The notes: a model not told the origin generated them from the letters alone. A DNA stretch of 64,000 nucleotides from Pantoea deleyi (GCF_022647325.1 NZ_CP071405.1:2294001-2358000), one strand, 5' to 3'. Counted from the stretch's first letter, positions 37,004-45,584 are shown. Numbers and translations are program-made.

Positions 37004-37189
37004 TTAGCGATCTACCGCTATCCGCGTGTAGTCGTTGGGGCCATTACGTAACTGGGGTTGCCACCAGATGGTCAGGTTGTGCAGATCTGACGACGGGCGA
37101 CAGCTCACATCGTTGCATTCCGCCGGTGACCGCGCACAGGCACTCAGCAGCAGTGCCACGGCAGCAGGCAGGAGCATTCGCAGTAACAT
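37004..37189 (-). CDS. hrpT: HrpT, small T3SS lipoprotein
   Basis: A 61-residue protein with signal peptide and lipobox LLSAC (Cys at about residue 18), followed by ARSPAECNDVSCRPSSDLHN. HrpT is the outer-membrane pilotin-like lipoprotein that follows hrcC in group I hrp clusters. Size and position fit. In other group I clusters hrpV follows; here dspE follows instead. Confidence 0.83.
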   Translation of the reverse strand: MLLRMLLPAAVALLLSACARSPAECNDVSCRPSSDLHNLTIWWQPQLRNGPNDYTRIAVDR

Positions 37190-37206
37190 GCTTTTTCCTT
37201 ATCAGC

Positions 37207-39255
37207 TCAGAAAGGGGGTTTAGCCGGTGCGCCGCCTGATGCAGAGAGCAGCGACGCGCGTGACGGACGTGCCGGAGCCTTGCTGTCAAACGCGACGAAC
37301 AGTTCTGCCGATTCACCCGGACGCAGTTCTCCGCGCGGCCACACCGCGACCGCCAGCGTACGGTCGCTGCGGCACAGGCTCTCGTCGAAGCGCTGCGTCT
37401 GACGGCTGTTGTTGGTGATGACCCCGACGGTGATCTCCACGCTGCTGTTGCCATACCACTGATGGCGGCGGATATCGCTGCCGAACGCGGCCGGCAGGCG
37501 GCACAGTGCAGGTAGCGTCTGGCCCGTACCACCGCTGGTCATCCCCGCAGGCACACGGTTCAGCGCCAGGTCGCGCATCGCGCCCTCTACCATCCCTTTC
37601 ACATCGGTGTATTTGTGACGGTTAGCGACTTCATCCATCGCACTGTTCAGCTGTTCACGCGATTCGGCAGCGATATAGCGGGAGGGATCGACCTGATCAC
37701 CAATCAAATGCGGGGTAATAATGAACAGCCGCTCGCGCTGAGAGGTTTCATAGCGGGTGGAGGTAAAGAGCTTGCCGATCAGCGGAATACTGCCAAGGAT
37801 CGGGATGCGTCGTTCGCGGTCACCGGTCTCTTTAGAATGGAACCCGCCCAGCACCAGCGAGCGGCGTGCTTCCACCAGCGCCTGCGTGCTGACCGCGGCG
37901 TTGTGGGTTCCCTGCGCCCCGCCCTCGTCGTCTTTATCGAGCTTGCCATCTTCCACATCCACAATGAGCTGGATGGCCGATTTTTGTGAGGTGCTGATCG
38001 CGCGTGGCGTCACCCTCAGGCTGGTTCCTGCGGTGACAGACTGAATATCCGCCACCCGCTCGCCAATGGCGCGAATGAAGGCGGTATCGCTGAAATCAAT
38101 CACCGCGGGCTGATTCTCCAGCGTCAGGATAGTGGGATTGGCGATAATGGAGGCCGTGCCTTCCCCCTCCATCGCCTCGATACTGGCAAAAAATCGCTGG
38201 AAGTCGGTCACAAACAGCGTGCTGGCACCGGAGAGCATGTTGGCCCCGCTGACGACACTGCCGAACTGGCCGGCCAGATTGCTGGAGAAGCGCTTCAGCG
38301 CACTGCGATCAATATCGACAATAACCGCATCGATCTCGATCAGCTTTTGCGGAACATCAATGGCGCTGATTAAGGCCTGATACGACGCACGGGTTTTGGG
38401 ATCGTCGCGCACCAGCAGCAGGTTGTTACGCACATCCGCAGACACTTTCCCCGCCAGCGCGCTGACAGGCGCTTTTTTACGCGCAGACGCGGGCATATTG
38501 CGGTTGATCAGATCGTTTAACACATTTTGCGACTGCTCACGCGATACCTGTTCATCCTCCCCCTGGCCTGATGAGGCGCTGCCGGCGGAGGCGTTGCTGG
38601 CGTGGCCCAGCAGCTCGTTCAGTATCGTGGCGACGCCCGGCACCAGCAGTTCCTGATCGCGATAGCGAATGGTGCGATCCGCCACGGCCGCGTAGCGCAG
38701 CGGGAATGCCATCATATCTTTTGTGGCCGCGGCGTCTGGTTTGCTCTCCGACTTACGGGCAAATTCCGTTATCTGCCGCACATACTCCGGCGGACCGGTC
38801 ACCAGGACCACGCCTTCATCCGGCAGCTCGCCCCAGCCGAAGCGGGGTTCCAGCAGGCCGACGCCGCGCAGCGCCTCTTTCAGATCCGGCGCGGCTTCCG
38901 GTGAAATCTCAATACGCTGGGACGTCTGCGCAGACTGCGGGCTGATGTAGAGGGTGTTGTTATAGACAAACCACTGAAAGCGATACTCAAGCGCCAGACG
39001 ATTCAGAAACGCTTCCGGGCTTTCTGCGCGCAGTTTACCGGTGACATTGCTGTCGCCCAGGGTGCCAAGATTGACCTCGACCCCAAAGCTGCTGGCAAAA
39101 TCGTCAAGAATAATGTTGAGCGGGGTGTTGTCTGCCGAATAGGCATAGGCACCCTTCTTCCACTCATCCGGCACACGGGCGTCTGCGATGCCCAGGCTCA
39201 GTGCCAGCAGGATAATGGCCGCCAGCAGGCGGCCCGGAAAAGAAAACGTAAACAC
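37207..39255 (-). CDS. hrcC: HrcC, T3SS outer-membrane secretin SctC
   Basis: A 682-residue secretin with signal peptide (LLAAIILLALSLGIADA), N-domains (YSADNTPLNIILDDFASSFG; FLNRLALEYRFQWFVYNNTL) and secretin core (IIANPTILTLENQPAVIDF; IPILGSIPLIGKLFTSTRYE). The C-terminal about 120 residues after the secretin core are Gly/Ser/Ala-rich and end APAKPPF. It is the Hrp outer-membrane ring. It starts 25 bp after hrpF, leaving no room for hrpG. Confidence 0.95.
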   Translation of the reverse strand: MFTFSFPGRLLAAIILLALSLGIADARVPDEWKKGAYAYSADNTPLNIILDDFASSFGVEVNLGTLGDSNVTGKLRAESPEAFLNRLALEYRFQWFVYNNTLYISPQSAQTSQRIEISPEAAPDLKEALRGVGLLEPRFGWGELPDEGVVLVTGPPEYVRQITEFARKSESKPDAAATKDMMAFPLRYAAVADRTIRYRDQELLVPGVATILNELLGHASNASAGSASSGQGEDEQVSREQSQNVLNDLINRNMPASARKKAPVSALAGKVSADVRNNLLLVRDDPKTRASYQALISAIDVPQKLIEIDAVIVDIDRSALKRFSSNLAGQFGSVVSGANMLSGASTLFVTDFQRFFASIEAMEGEGTASIIANPTILTLENQPAVIDFSDTAFIRAIGERVADIQSVTAGTSLRVTPRAISTSQKSAIQLIVDVEDGKLDKDDEGGAQGTHNAAVSTQALVEARRSLVLGGFHSKETGDRERRIPILGSIPLIGKLFTSTRYETSQRERLFIITPHLIGDQVDPSRYIAAESREQLNSAMDEVANRHKYTDVKGMVEGAMRDLALNRVPAGMTSGGTGQTLPALCRLPAAFGSDIRRHQWYGNSSVEITVGVITNNSRQTQRFDESLCRSDRTLAVAVWPRGELRPGESAELFVAFDSKAPARPSRASLLSASGGAPAKPPF

Positions 39256-39279
39256 GCCTGACTCCTTGATGACAGGGGC

Positions 39280-39507
39280 TTAGTTAACAGCGTCGATAAT
39301 CGCTTTACGAATGCCGAACTTAAACTGGGTGTATTGCGAACTGGCCCAGCTGGCGTTGGACATATCCTGCAGGTGATTCTGAAACGCATACATATCGGAG
39401 AGGCTGAACGACTCACCCGACACATCGCGGGCAAACTCATAGGCTTCATGATGTTTGCGGTTCGAGTTGGACGTTAACTGACGCTGGAACAGATCACCGG
39501 AACTCAT
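39280..39507 (-). CDS. hrpF: HrpF, small T3SS component
   Basis: A 75-residue helical protein (AYEFARDVSGESFSLSDMYAF; SSQYTQFKFGIRKAIIDAVN) of the group I HrpF family, lying between hrpE and hrcC. HrpF is required for secretion and is thought to act at the inner base or pilus assembly stage; its exact role is not settled. Confidence 0.82.
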   Translation of the reverse strand: MSSGDLFQRQLTSNSNRKHHEAYEFARDVSGESFSLSDMYAFQNHLQDMSNASWASSQYTQFKFGIRKAIIDAVN

Positions 39508-39582
39508 AATGTTGACTCCTCTTGTTGGGCACCTCTGTTAAGTGGCGCAGCAGGCGAAGCAGTTCCACGGAACGGGCTTTTT

Positions 39583-40179
39583 TTATGCGTTCTCTTCTGC
39601 CAGCGCTGGCGCGAGCTGCTGACACAGGGTCCGCCAGTCAATCATCAGCTCGCCAGTGTCGGTGATAAGCCGCAGTTGATCCGGTGCCAGCGCCGGGTCG
39701 GCGCACAGCGTCCAGCGCAGCGCCGGCTGACCGGACAGCCAGCCGCTGATCGCGGGCTCCTGTTCGCTGGCGCAGTGCAGCGTCGCCTGCTGCTGACGCG
39801 GACAGTGACGCAGGAGCTGACGGAGTAACGCGTGAAAACGGCGCTCATCGTCGACCTCGTCGAGCAACTGTTGCAGCGCTGCGTGAAGAACCTTACCGGC
39901 GAGCAGCACCAGCCGGGCCTCTTCGGCTGCACGCTGCTGCTGCCAGTCTGCCAGGAGCGTCTGCGCCTCCTGCCAGAACCGGCTTTCCCACTCCTGCTGG
40001 CGGGCCGCCCTTTCGGCGAGCGCCTCTGCGCGGGCCTGCTCGCGTATCCTCTGCGCCGCGTCATGGGCCTGTTCGATAATTGATGCCGCCTCAAGCTGGC
40101 ACGCAATCTCCTCGCGGCGCAGCAGATGATCTGCGGGCACGCTGCCGCCCTGCAGAGGCAGGCTTTTAAGTTTCCACAT
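39583..40179 (-). CDS. hrpE: HrpE, T3SS ATPase stator SctL
   Basis: A 198-residue protein of the HrpE/FliH/SctL family with a long Ala/Arg/Glu-rich helix (about residues 25-85) and a C-terminal globular domain ending in GELMIDWRTLCQQL. It tethers HrcN to the sorting platform. The ATG at 40179 has GAGAGGGG upstream and overlaps the end of hrpD; the longer reading from 40281 shadows hrpD. Confidence 0.88.
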   Translation of the reverse strand: MWKLKSLPLQGGSVPADHLLRREEIACQLEAASIIEQAHDAAQRIREQARAEALAERAARQQEWESRFWQEAQTLLADWQQQRAAEEARLVLLAGKVLHAALQQLLDEVDDERRFHALLRQLLRHCPRQQQATLHCASEQEPAISGWLSGQPALRWTLCADPALAPDQLRLITDTGELMIDWRTLCQQLAPALAEENA

Positions 40180-40747
40180 CGCCCCTCTCTCCCGATTGTT
40201 GTTGCACCTGCCAGAGCGCCGTCTCCCATAAGGGACGCAGACGATGGGCTGGCAGTGAGCGCGCCGGGCTGACCGGCGCATCGCCTGCGGGAAAGAGCAG
40301 CCGCAGGCGCGGCCAGATAGCAGGAAATAGTGCCTGAAGCAGACAGAGGCTGTCCGCGCTGCCGCCCGTGGTGAAAAGCCCGGCGGGCAGCCAGGCCTCC
40401 GTGCGCATCCCTTTCGCCAGACGCCGCAGCCAGATCTTTAACTCTGCGGGCAGCGGCATGTTACCGGCGCAGATTTCTGCCACTAAAACCAGCAGGTGCG
40501 CCCGCTGATCACGGTTTAAATCGCTGATGGCCAGCACCATTGGCTCCGGCGCGACCAGCTCGCCGGCGACGCCCAGCGTCTGTTGCCAGCACGAGGCATG
40601 CTGGCGCAGATACTGTCTCTGCACCGGCTCCGGTAACCGGGCCAGCGGCTGGCTGCACCAGCTCTCATCAGACCGCAGCCAGAAGTCAGCGTGCCACCAG
40701 CGCAGCCAGCGCAAAGCCAGAGCCTCATCGGGCCGTTCGTTGAGCAT
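40166..40747 (-). CDS. hrpD: HrpD, T3SS sorting-platform protein SctK
   Basis: A 193-residue soluble protein beginning MLNERPDEALALRWLRWWHA, in the hrcJ-hrpD-hrpE order. HrpD is the SctK counterpart joining the sorting platform to the SctD ring. Conservation in the family is low; recognition is mostly by position and size. Confidence 0.83.
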   Translation of the reverse strand: MLNERPDEALALRWLRWWHADFWLRSDESWCSQPLARLPEPVQRQYLRQHASCWQQTLGVAGELVAPEPMVLAISDLNRDQRAHLLVLVAEICAGNMPLPAELKIWLRRLAKGMRTEAWLPAGLFTTGGSADSLCLLQALFPAIWPRLRLLFPAGDAPVSPARSLPAHRLRPLWETALWQVQQQSGERGDVET

Positions 40748-40753
40748 ATCCCG

Positions 40754-41518
40754 CTACTTCGCCTGCGCAGCCTGGCGCTTGCGACTCAGTGCCTGACGAA
40801 TGAAGCCATTAGCCACCAGTAACAGCAGCAGCACCCCAAAGCATGTTGTAACTATCTTGACCATCGCGTAGTGTTCCGGACTCAGCTGAAACGGCCCCAG
40901 CTGCACCCTTTCAATTTTATCCTGCCAGGCTTTCGCCGGAACAAAGACGATCGCCAGGTCGCGATCGTCGCGCCCGCCCAGCCCCGGAATACTGGTGGCC
41001 ACCAGCCGGCGGATACGCGGTTCGATGCTGTCCGGATCGAGGTTTTCGTGATATTTGATAAACACGGAGGCGGATGCGGGCTGTACCGGCTCGCCGGGGG
41101 CGATCCGCTCCGGCAGGACCACATGTACACGCGCCACCACGACCCCATCAATTTGCGACAGTGTCGCTTCGACCTCCTGAGAGAGCGCATAGATATAGCG
41201 GGCGCGCTCCTCCAGCGGACTGGAGATCACCCCGCTTTTCTGAAAAACCGCGCCGAGGTTGGTGCGCGCCTGATGAGGCAGTCCGGCGGCATTGAGGATG
41301 TTCACCGCCCGCTCAATATCACGGCGTGCCACGCTGACACTGACTCCCTCTTTAGAAATCTGTTTTTCCGCCTCAATCTTAAAGCGGCTCAGTTCTGCCA
41401 CCACATCATTGGCATCGTTTTCCGACAGCCCGCTGTGCAGCGGGGTCTGATCGCCGCAGCCGGCAAGCAGCAGCGCCAGGCACAGGGCACAGAAGCATTT
41501 CATGACAGCGCCGCTCAT
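40754..41518 (-). CDS. hrcJ: HrcJ, T3SS inner-membrane lipoprotein SctJ
   Basis: A YscJ-family protein of about 254 residues: lipobox LLAGC, ring motifs (NDVVAELSRFKIEAEKQ; SQIDGVVVARVHVVLPER) and a C-terminal membrane helix (VKIVTTCFGVLLLLLVANGF). ATGs at 41518 and 41503 both give a good lipoprotein signal; a GTG at 41527 overlaps the hrpB stop. It is the Hrp paralogue of the PrgK-like gene at 10827. Confidence 0.93.
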   Translation of the reverse strand: MSGAVMKCFCALCLALLLAGCGDQTPLHSGLSENDANDVVAELSRFKIEAEKQISKEGVSVSVARRDIERAVNILNAAGLPHQARTNLGAVFQKSGVISSPLEERARYIYALSQEVEATLSQIDGVVVARVHVVLPERIAPGEPVQPASASVFIKYHENLDPDSIEPRIRRLVATSIPGLGGRDDRDLAIVFVPAKAWQDKIERVQLGPFQLSPEHYAMVKIVTTCFGVLLLLLVANGFIRQALSRKRQAAQAK

Positions 41519-41523
41519 AGGGT

Positions 41524-41892
41524 TCACTGCAGGTTGCTGAGTTTGTCGACTGACTGAACGGTTTTGGCGATCACTTTGGCGTTCATCAGGCTCTGAATGT
41601 AGTAATCAGAGAGCTGCGCATTAGCGCGGGAAAAATCCTCCGCGCTGGATGAGCGTGAAGCCACTCTGAGATCGTTGAAGGCCGCCTTCTGCGCACGCTG
41701 GTTGCCGCTCAGCGATTGCAGGATATTGCCGACCACGCCCGGCTCTGACGGCGTCATCGGGCTGCTCTCAGGCGCAGGGCCGGAAAGCTTTGCATTGAAC
41801 CATTGAATATCGTCTGAAGAGGGGGGATCCGGGTACATGTCAACTGACGGAACCGGTTCTGAGGTGAGCAAGGCAGACTGAGAGACTTTCAT
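41524..41892 (-). CDS. hrpB: HrpB, T3SS inner rod SctI
   Basis: A 122-residue protein, second gene after the pilin hrpA. The C-terminal helix (LSDYYIQSLMNAKVIAKTVQSVDKLSNLQ) is typical of SctI-type inner rod proteins. HrpB is secreted early and needed for pilus biogenesis. Confidence 0.85.
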   Translation of the reverse strand: MKVSQSALLTSEPVPSVDMYPDPPSSDDIQWFNAKLSGPAPESSPMTPSEPGVVGNILQSLSGNQRAQKAAFNDLRVASRSSSAEDFSRANAQLSDYYIQSLMNAKVIAKTVQSVDKLSNLQ

Positions 41893-41955
41893 CAGTAAAA
41901 CTCCTGTGGGATGAGAGAGCAGGGAGACAGGTAAACGGCTCCCTGCCGGAGTCGG

Positions 41956-42201
41956 TTAATACTGAATTTTGACCTGGGCAGCAGCAGAAGCGGCCTGCGC
42001 ATTACTTTCGGCAATGCCGTTAATGCGCTGGAATTCTACGTCGCGATCCATTTTATCGGCCTGGTTTTCCTGCATTTTGTCCATCGCCTGCTGCGAACGG
42101 ACCATATATTTCGCCCCGCTGTAGGCACCGGCAACCTGAGTGTAAGCAGAAGCTGCGTTGGTGATCCCATTGGAAAGTAAGCTAGCACCTGACATAGTCA
42201 T
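41956..42201 (-). CDS. hrpA: HrpA, Hrp pilin (SctF)
   Basis: An 81-residue protein (MTMSGASLLSNGITNAASAY; C-terminal helix with ASAAAQVKIQY), first gene of the leftward hrp operon, directly downstream of an hrp box. HrpA forms the long Hrp pilus that crosses the plant cell wall. Hrp pilins are highly variable in sequence, so the call leans on length, helical C-terminus and position. Confidence 0.88.
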   Translation of the reverse strand: MTMSGASLLSNGITNAASAYTQVAGAYSGAKYMVRSQQAMDKMQENQADKMDRDVEFQRINGIAESNAQAASAAAQVKIQY

Positions 42202-42243
42202 TCCTCGCGTTGATGATTAGGTGTATTTGGGTGTTGCATTCAT

Positions 42244-42271
42244 TAAGTGATCAATGCAGCTATCCGGTTCC
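42244..42271 (-). promoter_or_regulatory. hrp box (HrpL promoter) of the hrpA operon
   Basis: Read on the minus strand: GGAACC (42271-42266), 15 bases, TCACTTA (42250-42244). One mismatch to GGAACC-N15/16-CCACNNA. The distance to the hrpA ATG is 43 bp. Confidence 0.85.
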
Positions 42272-42336
42272 ATCGCAGAGGAAATATTTATGCAGATTAT
42301 GCCCTCTGGCCCACGGCAGGCACGGTGGGCGATCTG

Positions 42337-43329
42337 TCAGGCGGTCAGTTTTAACAGCTTCAGGCGGTGATAAAGGGTGCGTCTGGGGATCCCCAGTTCA
42401 AGAATGACATCATCGATGCGATGGTCGTGCCGGTTCAGGCAGTCATGGATTAAACTGCGCTCAATACGCCGCATTCTCTCTTTCAACAGAACGCGCCCCT
42501 CCTGCTTGATCTCACAGCACAGCGGCGGTAAGCCCAGTACAAACCGCTCTGCCGCCGCTTTCAGCTCGCGGATATTTCCCGGCCAGCTATGCAGCAGCAG
42601 GGTTTCATCGAGCGCGGGCGAGCCCGGCGGCAGAGGCTGATTCAGGCGCAGCGCCGCCTCCTGTGTAAAGCGGCGAAACATCGGCAGAATCATCTCCGGC
42701 CGGGATCGCACGGTAGGCGTGGCGATTTTAATCGTGTCGAGGCGAAAGAAGAGATCGCGACGAAAACGGCCCTGCGCCACCAGCTGCGCCAGCGGGATCT
42801 GCGAGGCCACGACAATACGCAGATCCAGTCCGATACTTTTGGTGCTGCCCAGCCGCTCTACCGCACGGTTCTCCAGCACACGCAGCAGCTTGGCCTGCAT
42901 CGTGAGCGGCATACTGTCTATTTCATCCAGAAACAGCATGCCGCGGTTAGCGCTTTCGATATACCCTGCGCGGGAGCTGCTCGCGCCGGTGAACGCCCCG
43001 GCCATGACCCCAAACAGCTCGCTTTCGGCCAGGGTCTCCGGAATGGCCGCACAGTTGACCGGCACCATCGGACCGCGGCAGCCGGAGAGCTGATAGAGCC
43101 GCTGCGCGAGGGCATCTTTCCCGGTCCCCGTCTCCCCCTCGATTAAGACATCGATGTTCAACGGCGCAATCGTATTCAGAATCTTATACAGATGAGTATG
43201 GATATCGGTTGCGGGCTCCGGATGAACCGCCGCCATAGCCGGGCGGGAATCAACCTGAGGTAAGACGCTATCCGCACTCTCTTCATTGACACTCCCTTGG
43301 CCTGACTGTGTCCTGTAAAGACGAACCAT
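42337..43329 (-). CDS. hrpS: HrpS, sigma-54 enhancer-binding protein
   Basis: A 330-residue AAA+ activator without a receiver domain: Walker A GETGTGKD (about 65-72), sigma-54 contact loop GAFTGA (111-116), Walker B MLFLDEID (131-138), R-finger region, and a short C-terminal Fis-type HTH (DDVILELGIPRRTLYHRLKLL). HrpS with RpoN activates hrpL. Only one such gene is present (no hrpR), as in Erwinia and Pantoea. The ATG at 43329 has GGAG six bases upstream; a TTG at 43422 would add 31 residues without family support. Confidence 0.93.
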   Translation of the reverse strand: MVRLYRTQSGQGSVNEESADSVLPQVDSRPAMAAVHPEPATDIHTHLYKILNTIAPLNIDVLIEGETGTGKDALAQRLYQLSGCRGPMVPVNCAAIPETLAESELFGVMAGAFTGASSSRAGYIESANRGMLFLDEIDSMPLTMQAKLLRVLENRAVERLGSTKSIGLDLRIVVASQIPLAQLVAQGRFRRDLFFRLDTIKIATPTVRSRPEMILPMFRRFTQEAALRLNQPLPPGSPALDETLLLHSWPGNIRELKAAAERFVLGLPPLCCEIKQEGRVLLKERMRRIERSLIHDCLNRHDHRIDDVILELGIPRRTLYHRLKLLKLTA

Positions 43330-43639
43330 ACATTCTCCATTAGCTTCACATAAGCAGATCTCATAGGAGAGACGCTGTTCGTTCAGCACTTGTGGATATT
43401 CTGGAAGCGGCGTCTGATGCAAAGAATTACAAATTTACCGCGGCCTCACTCTCACCCAATCTGCTCATCCCCGCTATCAGTCCAGGATTATTGTTTTGTA
43501 AGGATAGCGGCTTAGCGGGTAAGGATTTCCTTACCTGACGCAATAAAATAACCGTAAAAACAGCAACATAAAAAACTAATGCGGCTGCCGCTGGGTTTTT
43601 ATAAATCTGAACCCGCATCACAAAGGCGAGATTTCCCGT

Positions 43640-43667
43640 GGAACCGCCGCGGAATAACGGTCACTCA
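43640..43667 (+). promoter_or_regulatory. hrp box (HrpL promoter) of hrpN
   Basis: GGAACC (43640-43645), 15 bases, TCACTCA (43661-43667): one mismatch to the HrpL consensus. It lies in the 461-bp divergent gap between hrpS and hrpN and leaves an unusually long leader of about 120 bases before the hrpN ATG at 43791. Confidence 0.87.
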
Positions 43668-43693
43668 CAGTGCGAGGTAGCATCAGCCTGAAC

Positions 43694-43739
43694 GGTAACA
43701 TTGTGCAATCGCCAGTAATCAGGATTGCAAAATGTTACC
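43694..43739 (+). repeat. Long hairpin in the hrpN 5' leader
   Basis: GGTAACATTGTGCAATC (43694-43710) pairs with GATTGCAAAATGTTACC (43723-43739): 16 of 17 positions match, with a single internal G/A mismatch and a 12-base loop. No T run follows, so it is not a simple terminator. It starts about 20-25 bases after the expected transcription start and ends about 40 bases before the hrpN ribosome site (GAGGATG, 43778-43784). Confidence 0.8.
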
Positions 43740-43790
43740 GCTGCTGCTGCCCGACTAATCGCAGACTTATTAACTCTGAGGATGATATTC

Positions 43791-44456
43791 ATGAAGATTC
43801 CAGGATTCGGTGGTGGCGCTGGCGCTGTAAATGCAAAGAATGTCGATCTGCCCCCGGCAACAACGCCAGGCAAAACGGCAGGCACACCAGACTTACCCAA
43901 TCAGCCCGGTAATTCGTCTTTACCTTTTCTCAATAACGCCAAAGCAGGCCCGCTCAATTTCGCCAGTAACGCTTTTGACGGCCTGAGCACGCTGGCTTCA
44001 CTGACCGGTTCAGGGGGGAGTCAGAAAAATGGCCCGTCCAGAGAGGCGGGGTCGCCAGACGGTCTGCAGAGCGGAGGCTTACTGCAGCAGATTATGATGC
44101 TGACGGGTCTGCAACAGCTGCTGGGCGGTGGCAACAAGGCGCAGGAGCCGGAGCAGCCGACGACGCCGGCATCATCACAGCGCGTGAACAACAGCGGTAA
44201 TCCACTTGAGCAACTGATGCAGATGCTTCAGCAACTGCTCCAGCAGATGATGGGACTCGATAAAGGCAAGGGAGCAGACGGAGGCGGTGAGTCTGGCGGT
44301 AATGCACCACAGGCACCGACACAGGGCGCGACGGATAATAACGGGCAACAGGGCGGGATGATGCAAAACCTGCTGTCGATGTTAGGGCTAACCTCCTTGC
44401 TGCAGGGCCTTCTGGGCGGCGGTGAGGGGCAATCTCCGAAAAACACCCAAAACTGA
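43791..44456 (+). CDS. hrpN: Harpin (HrpN-like), short form
   Basis: A 221-residue Gly/Gln/Ser/Asn-rich protein without Cys (MKIPGFGGGAGAVNAKNVDL). It has leucine-rich amphipathic repeats (LQQIMMLTGLQQLLGGGN; LEQLMQMLQQLLQQMMGLD; MMQNLLSMLGLTSLLQGLLG), the hallmark of harpins. Harpins are heat-stable secreted proteins that help effector translocation and elicit plant responses. It is much shorter than E. amylovora HrpN (about 400). The ATG at 43791 with GAGGATG is preferred over upstream in-frame starts. It is followed after 14 bp by the HrpK-like gene. Confidence 0.8.
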   Translation: MKIPGFGGGAGAVNAKNVDLPPATTPGKTAGTPDLPNQPGNSSLPFLNNAKAGPLNFASNAFDGLSTLASLTGSGGSQKNGPSREAGSPDGLQSGGLLQQIMMLTGLQQLLGGGNKAQEPEQPTTPASSQRVNNSGNPLEQLMQMLQQLLQQMMGLDKGKGADGGGESGGNAPQAPTQGATDNNGQQGGMMQNLLSMLGLTSLLQGLLGGGEGQSPKNTQN

Positions 44457-44470
44457 TTCAGGGGGCTTTT

Positions 44471-45529
44471 ATGGTTATGCAGATAGCTGGCGCGGGGGGG
44501 ATCGCCCCCGCTTTTTCACCCGGCGGATCGCTGTCGGGTAACCTGCCCACGCCTTCTCCCCTGCCCGGTCCGGCTCTGTCGGGCCTGGGGCTCGATCTTC
44601 CCATCAGCTATGGTGGAGGAAGCGGAACGCCGCTGGCGGGCCTGACCAATCCGCTCTCGCCGCTCGATCAGCTCTTAACGCAGGTCGGGCTGGAGTCGCT
44701 CGTCGATCCGGCCTCTGCTGAGGAGGGTGCGTTGCCTGCGGCATTGTTTGTCAGCGAAACAACCGGTGAGGAAACCGCACAGGCAGCGGGCGATGGTGTG
44801 CGAACCAGCGAGAAGGACATCAGCGTCAGGCCGACTGAGGAGAACCTGCAGGGGCGTCCACCGGGCGATAACCGCAGCGCCGGGCAGATTATTGATGAAA
44901 ACCCGGTGCTGAAAAACCTCGGCAACCAGAAAGACATCAAGCAGCCGGAACTGAAGGCGCGCTTCGGTGACTGGACGGAGGACAACAAGGATCCGAAGAG
45001 TCGTGCGGATGCGGCGTATAACATGGCCTGCGTGTTGAACAGCATTAAAGGACTGAACGCGCGCGATGGCAGCGAGCGGCAGGAGATCTCGGCGAACGGC
45101 AAAATAGAGGGCATTACCAAAGATGGTGACGCGCGCCACGGAAGCGAAGCGGGCGTACTAAAGGATATCGCCGAGCAGGGACTGAAAATGCTGCCGGAGA
45201 ATAAGCAGTTGCCGGAGACGAGCGATACGCATGTTCGTAACGACGGCACCAATAAAGATAACTTCCAGTGGGGAATGGGTGAGTTCGGCAAGATATTGTC
45301 GAATATCCCGATTCTCAAATCGGTTGCCGCGCCTTTCTTTAACAACATCGGCGAGGCGCGCGATCTGGGGGAAGTCTTTACCGGTGGCCTGAAAGGCGTG
45401 GCCGAAGGAGGATTGAGCGTGGCACGCGGACCGGTAGGCTGGGCCGTCACGGCAGCAACCGATACCGTGCAGATTGCAGTAGAGAACAGCGGAGGCAAAG
45501 GCAAAAACGAACCGAAGCCGTTTGCCTGA
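44471..45529 (+). CDS. Putative secreted Hrp protein, HrpK-like
   Basis: A 352-residue protein with a Gly/Pro/Ser-rich first 60 residues without Cys (T3SS-substrate-like), a charged middle (FGDWTEDNKDPKSRADAAYN) and a C-terminal region with weakly hydrophobic helices (GKILSNIPILKSVAAPFFNN; GGLSVARGPVGWAVTAATD). This end resembles the HrpK/HopB family of accessory translocators, a recollection that needs a profile search. It is cotranscribed with hrpN (14-bp gap) and ends at a strong terminator. Confidence 0.5.
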   Translation: MVMQIAGAGGIAPAFSPGGSLSGNLPTPSPLPGPALSGLGLDLPISYGGGSGTPLAGLTNPLSPLDQLLTQVGLESLVDPASAEEGALPAALFVSETTGEETAQAAGDGVRTSEKDISVRPTEENLQGRPPGDNRSAGQIIDENPVLKNLGNQKDIKQPELKARFGDWTEDNKDPKSRADAAYNMACVLNSIKGLNARDGSERQEISANGKIEGITKDGDARHGSEAGVLKDIAEQGLKMLPENKQLPETSDTHVRNDGTNKDNFQWGMGEFGKILSNIPILKSVAAPFFNNIGEARDLGEVFTGGLKGVAEGGLSVARGPVGWAVTAATDTVQIAVENSGGKGKNEPKPFA

Positions 45530-45550
45530 TTTTTGACGCTGCGGTTATTT

Positions 45551-45580
45551 GTCCCTGTAACTGTTACAGGGACTTTTTTT
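45551..45580 (+). terminator. Rho-independent terminator after the hrpN operon
   Basis: GTCCCTGTAAC/GTTACAGGGAC form a near-perfect hairpin followed by TTTTTTT. It is also positioned just downstream of the gene converging from the right. Confidence 0.9.
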
Positions 45581-45584
45581 GCCG

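Noticed and set aside
44668..45504. 278-codon minus-strand frame opposite the HrpK-like gene
   Set aside because: The plus-strand gene is in operon with hrpN and ends at a terminator; the antisense frame has no support.
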